Shown: one piece after another, positions 1-6,794 of the stretch
Position numbering within the stretch: the first letter of the stretch is position 1
How the letters are laid out: each line of letters begins with the position of its first letter
Source: Candidatus Puniceispirillum sp.
GTDB lineage: Bacteria; Pseudomonadota; Alphaproteobacteria; Puniceispirillales; Puniceispirillaceae
Assembly (NCBI GenBank): GCA_016778825.1
Contig: JADHOU010000027.1
Location: forward strand, 1-10,622
Direction: 5' to 3'
DNA: 10,622 nt
Notes under the pieces: model-generated
Database searches by the model: none
What the model saw: only the letters and a program-made list of their open reading frames with translations
Told to the model about the DNA's origin: nothing
Made by a program: the position numbers and the translations under genes

Positions 1-596
1 TCAAGCTGGCGGCAAATTTCATGATAGATCGGAAGATGCATTTCTTGAATGCTGGCAACGTCATTAGATGCCACATCGATCAGCACATCACATAGTGGTG
101 CCAGCTTGCCGCCGCCAGCACCGGTAAGGCCGATCACCTTCATGTTTTTGGCGCGGGCAGTCTTTGCGGCCAGCAGGATATTTTCAGAATTTCCCGATGT
201 TGAAATGGCAAGCAAAACATCAGTGGCCTTACCCATTGCCCATATTTGCTGGGCGAAAATCAAATCACCATCAAGGTCATTGGCAATCGCGGTAATCAGG
301 GATGAATGGCTGACAAGTGACAGGGCTGGCAATCCATATTGAAGCTTTTCCCCAAGACGCGCCGCATCATCACCACAAATGGCCGACAATCGATCGCGAT
401 CTTGTGCTGATAATGAACGCGGCAGGCAAAAGCCCTTCATCAATTCACCGACGATATGTTCGCAATCGGCCGCGCTGCCGCCATTGCCACAAATTAGCAA
501 ACTGCCGCCAGCATCATAGCTGGCAATCAGCAGCTTTATCGCCGCGGCGATTTTGGCTGTCTGGTTCTGATCGCTATTTTGGTCTTGCGGCTGCAT
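1..596 (-). CDS. gmhA: GmhA-like SIS-domain phosphosugar isomerase (C-terminus cut by window edge)
   Basis: Probable cytosolic D-sedoheptulose-7-phosphate isomerase, the first step toward ADP-heptose or GDP-heptose for lipopolysaccharide or other glycans. The reading frame stays open from the ATG at 596 to the left edge (198 whole codons). Visible SIS motifs are CGNGGSAAD at residues 37-45 and STSGNS at 132-137. The residues that act as metal and catalytic ligands in E. coli GmhA (His61, Glu65, Gln172, His180) have counterparts in the same spacing: His47, Glu51, Gln184, His192. That argues for an enzyme rather than a DiaA-type SIS protein. Compared with E. coli GmhA there are about 26 extra residues between Glu51 and the following strand. 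The start is supported by AAGGAG six bases upstream and an in-frame stop just before it. Only a few C-terminal residues should be missing. The exact sugar is not proven; related SIS isomerases act on other sugar phosphates. Confidence 0.85.
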   Translation of the reverse strand, partial: MQPQDQNSDQNQTAKIAAAIKLLIASYDAGGSLLICGNGGSAADCEHIVGELMKGFCLPRSLSAQDRDRLSAICGDDAARLGEKLQYGLPALSLVSHSSLITAIANDLDGDLIFAQQIWAMGKATDVLLAISTSGNSENILLAAKTARAKNMKVIGLTGAGGGKLAPLCDVLIDVASNDVASIQEMHLPIYHEICRQL

Positions 597-615
597 GCAG
601 TGCTCCTTCACTTAA

Positions 616-634
616 AGGCATCATCATCATGCCT
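616..634 (-). promoter_or_regulatory. Inverted repeat in the gmhA-like gene leader
   Basis: Perfect six-base arms AGGCAT and ATGCCT flank a seven-base spacer made of CAT repeats. The dyad lies between a candidate promoter and the AAGGAG ribosome site of the SIS-isomerase gene. It could be an operator or a small 5' UTR hairpin. No regulator is identifiable from the sequence. Confidence 0.3.
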
Positions 635-643
635 GATCTGCCC

Positions 644-672
644 ATTATTGAGGGGCTGAACAAAAAGCACAA
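644..672 (-). promoter_or_regulatory. Candidate promoter for the gmhA-like gene
   Basis: Read on the minus strand, TTGTGC (672-667) and AATAAT (649-644) are separated by 17 bases. The -10 matches consensus in five of six positions but the -35 in only three, so this is weak. It would give a short leader of about 40 bases before the ATG at 596. Alternatively the gene is read through from panC, which ends 91 bases upstream with no visible terminator between. Confidence 0.3.
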
Positions 673-687
673 ATCATAAAATCACCC

Positions 688-1521
688 TCACAGGGCGTAA
701 TTATCGATCAAGCGCGTTGTGCCAAGCCAGATGGCAGCGAAAATCCGACAATTCGGCACGAGTTTTTCTGCTGGCTGCAGATTGACTGAATGGCGTAGGT
801 CAAAATAGTCAATCTTGCCAAAGCCAGCTTTGACCAGCCTTGTTTTGGCACTGGTCAAGGCCGCATCAACTGGCGTGCCTTTGGCAATCTGATTGGCGGT
901 TTCCTGCATTTCGGCATAAAGCGATGGTGCTAATTTGCGGTCGGCGGCGCTTAGATACAGATTGCGCGACGATAATGCCAAGCCATCGGCTTCGCGAATT
1001 ATTGGCTGCGCTAGAATTGTGATGTTCAGATCGAGATCGCGAACCATTTGCCGGATTACCGCTAGCTGTTGGTAATCTTTTTCGCCAAAAATCGCGAAAT
1101 TGGCAGGGATGTGGGTGAATAGTTTCAAAACAATTGTGGCAACGCCGGTAAAAAAATGTGGCCTTGTCTGGCCTTCCATGGCCAGCGCAACACCAGCTGG
1201 AACAATGCTGGTGGCATGACCATCATCATACATATTGGCAGGCGCATAAATGGCATCACAGCCGCCAGCCGCAGTGATCGCCGCGCAATCGGCATCAAGC
1301 GTACGGGGATAGTGATCAAAATCCTCACCAGCACTAAATTGCGTGGGGTTTACATAAATGCTGACAATCACGCGATTGGCGGTTTTGCGTGCTGCGGCAA
1401 TTAGCGCAAGATGACCTTGGTGAATGCTTCCCATTGTTGGCACAAGACAAACCGTTTCACCCGCCGCTTGCCAGGCAATTGTGGCGGCGGTCATTTCGGC
1501 TTTGCTATGTAGAATCTTCAT
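688..1521 (-). CDS. panC: Pantothenate synthetase (pantoate--beta-alanine ligase)
   Basis: Cytosolic enzyme that joins pantoate and beta-alanine using ATP, via a pantoyl-adenylate, to give pantothenate, the precursor of coenzyme A. The 277-residue product is the usual size. It shows the nucleotidyl-transferase signature PTMGSIHQGH at residues 28-37 (HxGH histidines 34 and 37), NPTQF at 58-62, FGEKDYQQ around 145-152, and the KMSKS-like loop SSRNLYL at 184-190. I chose the ATG at 1521 because the family begins just before this point (MKILHS) and because the frame upstream of it overlaps the end of panB. From 1521 the gene follows panB by 19 bases, as expected for a panBC operon. The ribosome site (GGCAGGG) is weak, so translation may be coupled to panB. 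Confidence 0.96.
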   Translation of the reverse strand: MKILHSKAEMTAATIAWQAAGETVCLVPTMGSIHQGHLALIAAARKTANRVIVSIYVNPTQFSAGEDFDHYPRTLDADCAAITAAGGCDAIYAPANMYDDGHATSIVPAGVALAMEGQTRPHFFTGVATIVLKLFTHIPANFAIFGEKDYQQLAVIRQMVRDLDLNITILAQPIIREADGLALSSRNLYLSAADRKLAPSLYAEMQETANQIAKGTPVDAALTSAKTRLVKAGFGKIDYFDLRHSVNLQPAEKLVPNCRIFAAIWLGTTRLIDNYAL

Positions 1522-1540
1522 CAATATGCCCTGCCTGAGA

Positions 1541-2350
1541 TCAGGTCGTTTTCGGCCAGAAAAGATGATCCTTGGTTGGAAAGCTGCCATCAATTACCGC
1601 GGCGCGATAGCCAGCCGCAGCGGTGCCAATATCATCTTGAAGATTGGCAAATTTCCGAACGAATTTCGGGGTAAAGGCGTCATATAGCCCAAGCACATCT
1701 TCGGTCACAAGAATTTGCCCATCACAAACCGCCGAGGCACCAATACCGATTGTTGGCACGGCGCAAGATTGGGCAATTGACGCGGCCACTGGTTCGATTA
1801 TCCCCTCCATAACGATGCCAAAAACTCCGGCCTCGACGAGAGCATTAGCATCTTTATGAAGCTGGTTTGCTTCTTCCTCGCTGCGACCGGTAATGCGAAA
1901 CGCCGCCCCTGCAACAGCGTGCTGAGGCAACAGGCCGATGTGACCAAGCACTGGAATGCCCGAATCCACAAGACACTTAACATGGGGAGCAAGATCAGTG
2001 CCGCCTTCCAGCTTCACCGCGTCAGCCCCGGTCTTTGACATAATTTCGTTAGCACTCGCCAATGCCTGCGCTGGACTATTTTCATAGCTGCCAGCAGGCA
2101 GGTCAATTACGACAATTGATGATTTGCGCCGCCGCATGACGGCTTCACCATGCCGGATCATCATATCAAGATCAGCATTTTGCGTTGTGTCCATGCCGTA
2201 GATCACCATCGCCACAGAGTCACCAACAAGAAGCATATCACAATGCGGATCAAGTGCATGCGCCATCGGAGCGCTATAGGCGGTGAGGCAAACGATTTTG
2301 CGCTGGCCCTTTAGAGCCATAAAATCAGCAATTTGAGGTTTTTCAGGCAT
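1541..2350 (-). CDS. panB: 3-methyl-2-oxobutanoate hydroxymethyltransferase (ketopantoate hydroxymethyltransferase)
   Basis: First committed step of pantothenate synthesis: transfers a hydroxymethyl group from 5,10-methylene-tetrahydrofolate to 2-oxoisovalerate, giving ketopantoate. The 269-residue product matches the family size (E. coli 264). Metal ligands known from the family are visible as Asp44 (LVGDS), Asp83 (IDLP) and Glu115 (VKLEGG); the catalytic glutamate is Glu182 (VMEG), and IGIGAS plus CDGQILV at about 201-215 are typical. The frame extends upstream to 2461, but that part resembles nothing in PanB, so I place the start at 2350 (MPEKPQIADF). No candidate ATG (2350, 2377, 2461) has a clear ribosome site, so the start is chosen by homology. 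A TATATT at 2387-2382 could be the -10 box and would fit a start at 2350. It lies directly upstream of panC. Confidence 0.96.
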   Translation of the reverse strand: MPEKPQIADFMALKGQRKIVCLTAYSAPMAHALDPHCDMLLVGDSVAMVIYGMDTTQNADLDMMIRHGEAVMRRRKSSIVVIDLPAGSYENSPAQALASANEIMSKTGADAVKLEGGTDLAPHVKCLVDSGIPVLGHIGLLPQHAVAGAAFRITGRSEEEANQLHKDANALVEAGVFGIVMEGIIEPVAASIAQSCAVPTIGIGASAVCDGQILVTEDVLGLYDAFTPKFVRKFANLQDDIGTAAAGYRAAVIDGSFPTKDHLFWPKTT

Positions 2351-2515
2351 GGCGGTCGGTCTCGTAGCAGGCAGCATGTGTAATATATCGCCAACAGCGC
2401 CCAAGGAAGGAACAGTTAATTGGGGCAAACCCAAAGCAAAACAATGGGAAATAACTAGCATATATTTGTGGGACGGGCGATAGCTTTTTAAAAGATGCCG
2501 TACACGGGTAGCCGC

Positions 2516-2545
2516 TTGACCTGTCTGTTGTCGATGCCTAGCATC
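2516..2545 (+). promoter_or_regulatory. Candidate promoter with overlapping dyad, upstream of the BKACE-like gene
   Basis: TTGACC (2516-2521, five of six to the -35 consensus) and TAGCAT (2539-2544, four of six to the -10 consensus) are separated by 17 bases. A perfect dyad, GATGC-CTA-GCATC at 2533-2545, covers the -10 box, as a repressor operator would. TATTAT at 2553-2558 is an alternative -10 with a poorer -35. The divergent region 2351-2615 otherwise shows no gene on either strand. Confidence 0.4.
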
Positions 2546-2615
2546 AACCCTGTATTATCGTCTAGATGCGCTTGCTCTAGCGCTGATTTATTTATTGTTT
2601 TTTTCGAGGATAACA

Positions 2616-3422
2616 ATGACCCGACCAACAATCATCATGGTGGCACCAAACGGCGCACGCAAAGTGAAAACGGATCACCCCGCTGTGCCGGTAACGATTG
2701 ACGAGACCATTGTCACTGCCAAGGAATGCCATGCGGCTGGTGCTAGTATTCTTCATGCTCATGTGCGTGATGATGCGGGCAAGCACCTGCTCGATGTGGC
2801 GCGCTATAGCAAATTGCTAGATGGTTTGCGCCAAGAGGTGCCGGATATGCTGGTGCAGATTACAACCGAAGCGGTGGGTATCTATACGCCAGGTCAGCAG
2901 GCCGATCTGGTATTTGAGCTAAAGCCTGATTTTGTCTCGGTCGGTTTTCGTGAGATGATTGGCGATAATGGTGAGGCAGCGCGTGCGTTGGCCAGAAATT
3001 TCTATCACTCAAGTCTGGCCGAGCAGATCTGTGTTCAGCATATCCTTTATGATATTGATGACCTGGTTCGATTCCGTGCGGCGATGGGCGACGGTATTTT
3101 GCCAGATGCACGCCCGCACGTGCTTTTGGTATTGGGCCGGTATAGTGGAAATTTCCAGTCTGATCCGACCGAGATGAAGCCATTTATTGCTGATGGGCTG
3201 CCGGATATCGCGAGCTGGTCAATCTGTGCCTTCGGTCACCGTGAATTTGATGTGATGACGGATGCGATTGCGAATGGTGGCCATTGTCGGGTCGGGTTTG
3301 AAAATAACCTTTATTTAAAGGATGGCAGCCTTGCGCAAGGTAATGCCGATCTGGTGCGCCAGTTGGCCGAAACCTGTCAGCCAGCCAGCCGCGCCGAGAC
3401 CTTGGCGCTATTCGCACTCTAA
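2616..3422 (+). CDS. BKACE/DUF849 family protein (3-keto-5-aminohexanoate cleavage enzyme-like), substrate unknown
   Basis: Zinc-dependent TIM-barrel family whose characterised members condense a beta-keto acid with acetyl-CoA to give acetoacetate and a new CoA ester. The 268-residue product has the family hallmarks: NGAR at residues 12-15, HPAVPVT at 21-27, LHAHVRD at 46-52 and RVGFENN at 225-231. The zinc ligands of Kce (His46, His48, Glu230) correspond to His47, His49 and Glu229. Two Kce active-site residues appear changed: Glu14 aligns with Arg15 and Asp231 with Asn230 (alignment from memory). No lysine-fermentation or carnitine genes lie nearby, so no substrate can be assigned and the reaction may differ. 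The start at 2616 is supported by GAGGA five bases upstream; an alternative TTG at 2595 has no such site. It is transcribed away from panBC and converges on gcvP, with only 22 bases between stop codons. Confidence 0.85.
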   Translation: MTRPTIIMVAPNGARKVKTDHPAVPVTIDETIVTAKECHAAGASILHAHVRDDAGKHLLDVARYSKLLDGLRQEVPDMLVQITTEAVGIYTPGQQADLVFELKPDFVSVGFREMIGDNGEAARALARNFYHSSLAEQICVQHILYDIDDLVRFRAAMGDGILPDARPHVLLVLGRYSGNFQSDPTEMKPFIADGLPDIASWSICAFGHREFDVMTDAIANGGHCRVGFENNLYLKDGSLAQGNADLVRQLAETCQPASRAETLALFAL

Positions 3423-3444
3423 CGGCTATTTTTATATCAGCTGA

Positions 3445-6273
3445 TTATTCCGCAGCCTGCTGCTCCCAAAACTCCATTGGCGGGCAAGCACAAATCAATG
3501 CACGGTCGCCAAGGGCGTTATCAACGCGGTTTACTGGCGGCCAGTATTTGTTGGCCTGATAATTGCCGTCGGGGTCACCCGCTTGCCTGCGGCTGTAGGC
3601 ATGCGTCCAATCATCTGCCATAATGTCATCGGCAGTGTGTGGCGCATTAACCAGAGGATTATCATCACGAGGCCATGTGCCATCGGCAACAGCGCGGATT
3701 TCTGCAGCAATAGCAATCATCGCATCACAAAACCGGTCAATTTCGGCGCGTGATTCAGACTCGGTTGGTTCAATCATTAATGTGCCAGCAACCGGAAATG
3801 ACATGGTTGGGGCATGAAATCCATAGTCAATCAGCCGTTTGGCGATGTCTTCATTGCTAATGCCGGTGGCATCCTGAATTTTCCGGATATCAATGATACA
3901 TTCATGCGCAACGCGGCCATGGCACCCGGTATAAAGCAATGGATAGCTATCATTCAGCCGCTTGGCGATATAATTGGCCGATAGAATGGCTGTAGCGGTG
4001 GCGTTGGTCAGCCCATCTGGCCCCATCATGCGGATGTAGGCATAGGTGATCGGCAAAATACCTGCCGAGCCAAACGTGGTCGCACTGACCGCACCGACAC
4101 CATCAATTGGTGATCCGGGCAGGAATGGCGCCAAATGTGCCGCAACCCCGATCGGGCCAATGCCCGGCCCACCGCCACCATGCGGGATACAAAAGGTTTT
4201 ATGAAGGTTCAGATGGCTGACGTCCGCGCCAAATTCCGGTGGCGCGCAATGACCGACAAGTGCATTTAGGTTTGCACCATCGACATAAACCTGTCCACCA
4301 GCAGCATGGATGATCGCACAAATATCGGCAATTGCTTCTTCAAACACGCCATGGGTTGACGGATAGGTCACCATCAAAGCGGCAAGATTTTCCTCATATT
4401 GGGCGGCTTTGGTGCGCAGATCATCAAGATCAACATCCCCCGATGCATCACATTTCACCACAACAACTTGCATGCCGGCCATTGCCGCTGAGGCTGGATT
4501 GGTGCCATGCGCGGATGAGGGGATCAGACAGATATTGCGGTGATGATCACCGCGCGACTGGTGATAACGTGAAATCGCCAACAACCCAGCAAATTCGCCC
4601 TGCGCGCCGGAATTTGGCTGCAGTGACATCGCGGCATAGCCGGTGCATTGGCATAGCATCTCTTCCAGCCGTTCGATCATCTCACGATAGCCAACGGTCT
4701 GATCATCTGGTGCAAAAGGGTGGATATTGGCAAATTCTGGCCAAGTAACCGGCATCATTTCGGCGGTGGCGTTCAGCTTCATCGTGCAAGACCCCAGCGG
4801 AATCATGCAACGGTCTAGCGCCAGATCACGATCTGATAACCGGCGCATATAGCGCAGCATTTCAGTTTCTGAACGGTAGTTGTGAAATACTTCATGCGTC
4901 AGAAAGCGGCTTGTCCGGCCAAGCTCGGCAGGTAGGCTGTTTATCTGATCATCGCCATAGTCGCCGCCAAGCGCCTTAATAATTGCCGTCAAAGCCGCAT
5001 CATCGATGGTCTCATCAAAACTTGCGGCTATGGCGCCATCAAGCGGGCGCAGGTTAAACCCAGCTGCAACTGCCGCAGCCATCAATTGATCGCGGTCCTC
5101 TGCCGCCTCAATGACCACAGTGTCAAAGAAAGCCTGATGCCGCAGACTGTGGCCTGCCTTGAGCATGGCGGCAGCAAAGCGGCGTGCCTGACGGTTGCTA
5201 TGCGCAGCAATATTTTGCAGTCCTTCCGGCCCGTGCCAGATCGCATAAAAACCTGCCATAATCGCCAGCAATGCCTGTGCTGTGCAAATATTCGAAGTGG
5301 CCTTTTCGCGGCGAATATGCTGTTCACGCGTTTGCAGGGCGAGCCGATAGGCGGGCCTGCCACGTGCGTCGCGTGAGACCCCAACAAGACGGCCTGGGAT
5401 CGAGCGTTGTAATGGCTGGCTGCAGGCAAAATAGGCTGCATGAGGTCCACCAAACCCGAAAGGAACACCAAAGCGCTGGGTGCTGCCAACCACAATATCG
5501 GCGCCCATTTCACCCGGCGGGGTCAGCAGGGTTAATGCTAATAAATCGGCAGATACAACGGCCAGCCCGCCGCAGTCATGGATCGCGTTAATATCGCCGC
5601 TGAGGTCACGGATTGCGCCGGTAGTGCTGGGATAGCTTAAGAGGCCGCCAAAGCAATCGGCCGCGACTGGCCCGTCTATAACTTTGATATCAATGATGAT
5701 GCCAAGCGGCTCAGCGCGGGTTTTCAAAATCGCAATGGTTTGCGGGTGCGTGTCAGGGTCAACGATAAAACGGTTGCCTTTGGGTTTGTGCATCCGGTGC
5801 GCCAGCGCCATCCCCTCAGCAGCAGCAGTGGCCTCATCAAGCAGTGATCCATTGGCGATATCCATTCCGGTGAGATCCATAACCATTGTCTGAAAATTCA
5901 AAATGGCTTCGAGCCGCCCTTGCGATATCTCCGGCTGGTAGGGCGTATAGGCCGTATACCATGCCGGGTTTTCCAGAATATTACGCTGGATCACTGGCGG
6001 CGTGTGGCAATTGTAATAGCCCATCCCTATCAACGAGGTTTTGATCTGATTCTTGCTGGCAAGCACCTTTAATTCGGCCAGCATTTCATGTTCCGATAAT
6101 GCCGGTTGCAACGCCATTTTGCTCTGGCGCCGGATATTTTCGGGAATCACTGTATCCAGCAATTCGGTTAATGACGAGACACCGACGCTATCAAGCATGG
6201 CGTCAATAGCAGAATCATTAAGGCCAATGTGACGGCTGGCAAAGGCAGCTTGCGGTGGGGGAAGTGGTAACAT
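3445..6273 (-). CDS. gcvP: Glycine dehydrogenase (aminomethyl-transferring), P protein, single chain
   Basis: The PLP enzyme of the glycine cleavage system. It decarboxylates glycine and passes the aminomethyl group to the lipoyl arm of GcvH, in the cytosol. The 942-residue product is the full-length form with both P halves fused (E. coli 957), not the split gcvPA/gcvPB type. It begins with the typical SRHIG at residues 13-17, carries [14 protein letters not shown] in the N-terminal half, and has the PLP-binding motif [15 protein letters not shown] with the Schiff-base lysine at residue 692 (codon 4200-4198). I chose the ATG at 6273 because AAAGGA lies six bases upstream and homology begins there; the frame remains open to 6363, but that stretch is not P-protein-like. 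It is the last gene of gcvTHP, 128 bases after gcvH, and that gap contains two hairpins. It ends 22 bases from the convergent BKACE-like gene, with no clear terminator. Confidence 0.97.
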   Translation of the reverse strand: MLPLPPPQAAFASRHIGLNDSAIDAMLDSVGVSSLTELLDTVIPENIRRQSKMALQPALSEHEMLAELKVLASKNQIKTSLIGMGYYNCHTPPVIQRNILENPAWYTAYTPYQPEISQGRLEAILNFQTMVMDLTGMDIANGSLLDEATAAAEGMALAHRMHKPKGNRFIVDPDTHPQTIAILKTRAEPLGIIIDIKVIDGPVAADCFGGLLSYPSTTGAIRDLSGDINAIHDCGGLAVVSADLLALTLLTPPGEMGADIVVGSTQRFGVPFGFGGPHAAYFACSQPLQRSIPGRLVGVSRDARGRPAYRLALQTREQHIRREKATSNICTAQALLAIMAGFYAIWHGPEGLQNIAAHSNRQARRFAAAMLKAGHSLRHQAFFDTVVIEAAEDRDQLMAAAVAAGFNLRPLDGAIAASFDETIDDAALTAIIKALGGDYGDDQINSLPAELGRTSRFLTHEVFHNYRSETEMLRYMRRLSDRDLALDRCMIPLGSCTMKLNATAEMMPVTWPEFANIHPFAPDDQTVGYREMIERLEEMLCQCTGYAAMSLQPNSGAQGEFAGLLAISRYHQSRGDHHRNICLIPSSAHGTNPASAAMAGMQVVVVKCDASGDVDLDDLRTKAAQYEENLAALMVTYPSTHGVFEEAIADICAIIHAAGGQVYVDGANLNALVGHCAPPEFGADVSHLNLHKTFCIPHGGGGPGIGPIGVAAHLAPFLPGSPIDGVGAVSATTFGSAGILPITYAYIRMMGPDGLTNATATAILSANYIAKRLNDSYPLLYTGCHGRVAHECIIDIRKIQDATGISNEDIAKRLIDYGFHAPTMSFPVAGTLMIEPTESESRAEIDRFCDAMIAIAAEIRAVADGTWPRDDNPLVNAPHTADDIMADDWTHAYSRRQAGDPDGNYQANKYWPPVNRVDNALGDRALICACPPMEFWEQQAAE

Positions 6274-6285
6274 GATGCGTCCTTT

Positions 6286-6322
6286 CAAAAATAATGGCCG
6301 GCCAGAAAAACATGAGCCATTA
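6286..6322 (-). terminator. Terminator-like hairpin between gcvH and gcvP (possible attenuator)
   Basis: On the minus strand TAATGGC (6322-6316) pairs perfectly with GCCATTA (6298-6292) across a 17-base loop, and five T residues and a G follow (6291-6286), just before the AAAGGA site of gcvP. The stem is short with only three GC pairs, so termination would be partial. A second copy of TAATGGC at 6353-6347 could pair with the same 3' arm. It could lower gcvP output relative to gcvT and gcvH, act on mRNA stability, or do nothing. Confidence 0.35.
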
Positions 6323-6354
6323 GTGATGGGCGGTGTTCCCAAATATGCCATTAC

Positions 6355-6372
6355 GCGGCTCAATTAAGCCGC
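6355..6372 (-). other. Intercistronic GC-rich stem-loop after gcvH
   Basis: GCGGCT and AGCCGC form a perfect six-base stem around a six-base AT-rich loop, 30 bases after the gcvH stop codon. There is no T tract after it on the minus strand, so it is not a standard terminator. It may be an mRNA processing or stability element. Confidence 0.35.
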
Positions 6373-6401
6373 TTGGTAGCGCGGCGATTATGCGTCTCTG
6401 T

Positions 6402-6764
6402 CTAGCCAATCAATGCGTTATAAGCGTCTTCATCCATCAGTGACTCGAGATCGCCAACATCGCTGACCTTGATCTTGAACAGCCAGTTCTGCATTGCGTT
6501 TTCAGGCGTGATTGCGGCCAGATCATCTAGCAATGCGCTATTCACCTCAGTTATATCCCCGGCAGCAGGGCTGTAGATGTCTGATGCCGCCTTAACCGAT
6601 TCGAACACCGCCACCGCATCGCCCTTGCTGACGCTGGTGCCCGTATCGGGCAGTTCGACAAAGACGATATCGCCCAATTGTTCAACTGCATGGGGCGAAA
6701 TACCAACTGTGCAGATGTCATCATCTAGCTTGGCCCATTCGTGATCTTCAGAAAATTTCAACAT
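6402..6764 (-). CDS. gcvH: Glycine cleavage system H protein (lipoyl carrier)
   Basis: Small shuttle protein whose lipoyl-lysine arm carries the aminomethyl group from GcvP to GcvT and is then reoxidised by the L protein. The 120-residue length is normal. The lipoylation site is Lys58 within ESVKAASD (residues 55-62), preceded by GDIVFVELPDTG at 31-42. The N-terminal SEDHEWAKLD and the C-terminal NWLFKIKVSD are also typical of the family. A near-perfect ribosome site, AAGGAGG, lies six bases before the ATG, the strongest in the window, which fits the need for many H molecules per P or T molecule. The gene starts 30 bases after gcvT ends. Lipoylation enzymes and lpd are not in this window. Confidence 0.97.
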   Translation of the reverse strand: MLKFSEDHEWAKLDDDICTVGISPHAVEQLGDIVFVELPDTGTSVSKGDAVAVFESVKAASDIYSPAAGDITEVNSALLDDLAAITPENAMQNWLFKIKVSDVGDLESLMDEDAYNALIG

Positions 6765-6794
6765 GATTTGCCTCCTTGTGGCTGAGATGGGTGT

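Noticed and set aside
49..679. Two plus-strand frames (49-342 and 317-679) in the left end
   Set aside because: They are antisense to, or run past, the clear SIS-isomerase gene and have no family features.
1522..1593. Upstream extension of panC by 24 codons
   Set aside because: It overlaps the end of panB and lies before the point where PanC homology begins at 1521.
2351..2461. Upstream extension of panB by 37 codons
   Set aside because: Not PanB-like, no ribosome site, and it contains a possible -10 box.
4332..4748. 138-codon plus-strand frame opposite gcvP
   Set aside because: Antisense shadow of a strongly conserved enzyme; His/Arg-rich with no motif.
5082..5513. 143-codon minus-strand frame inside gcvP
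   Set aside because: Same strand but a different frame within the conserved P protein; no support as a separate gene and no sign of a frameshift in gcvP.
6274..6363. Upstream extension of gcvP by 30 codons
   Set aside because: It spans the intercistronic hairpins; the ATG at 6273 has AAAGGA at ideal spacing and matches the family start.
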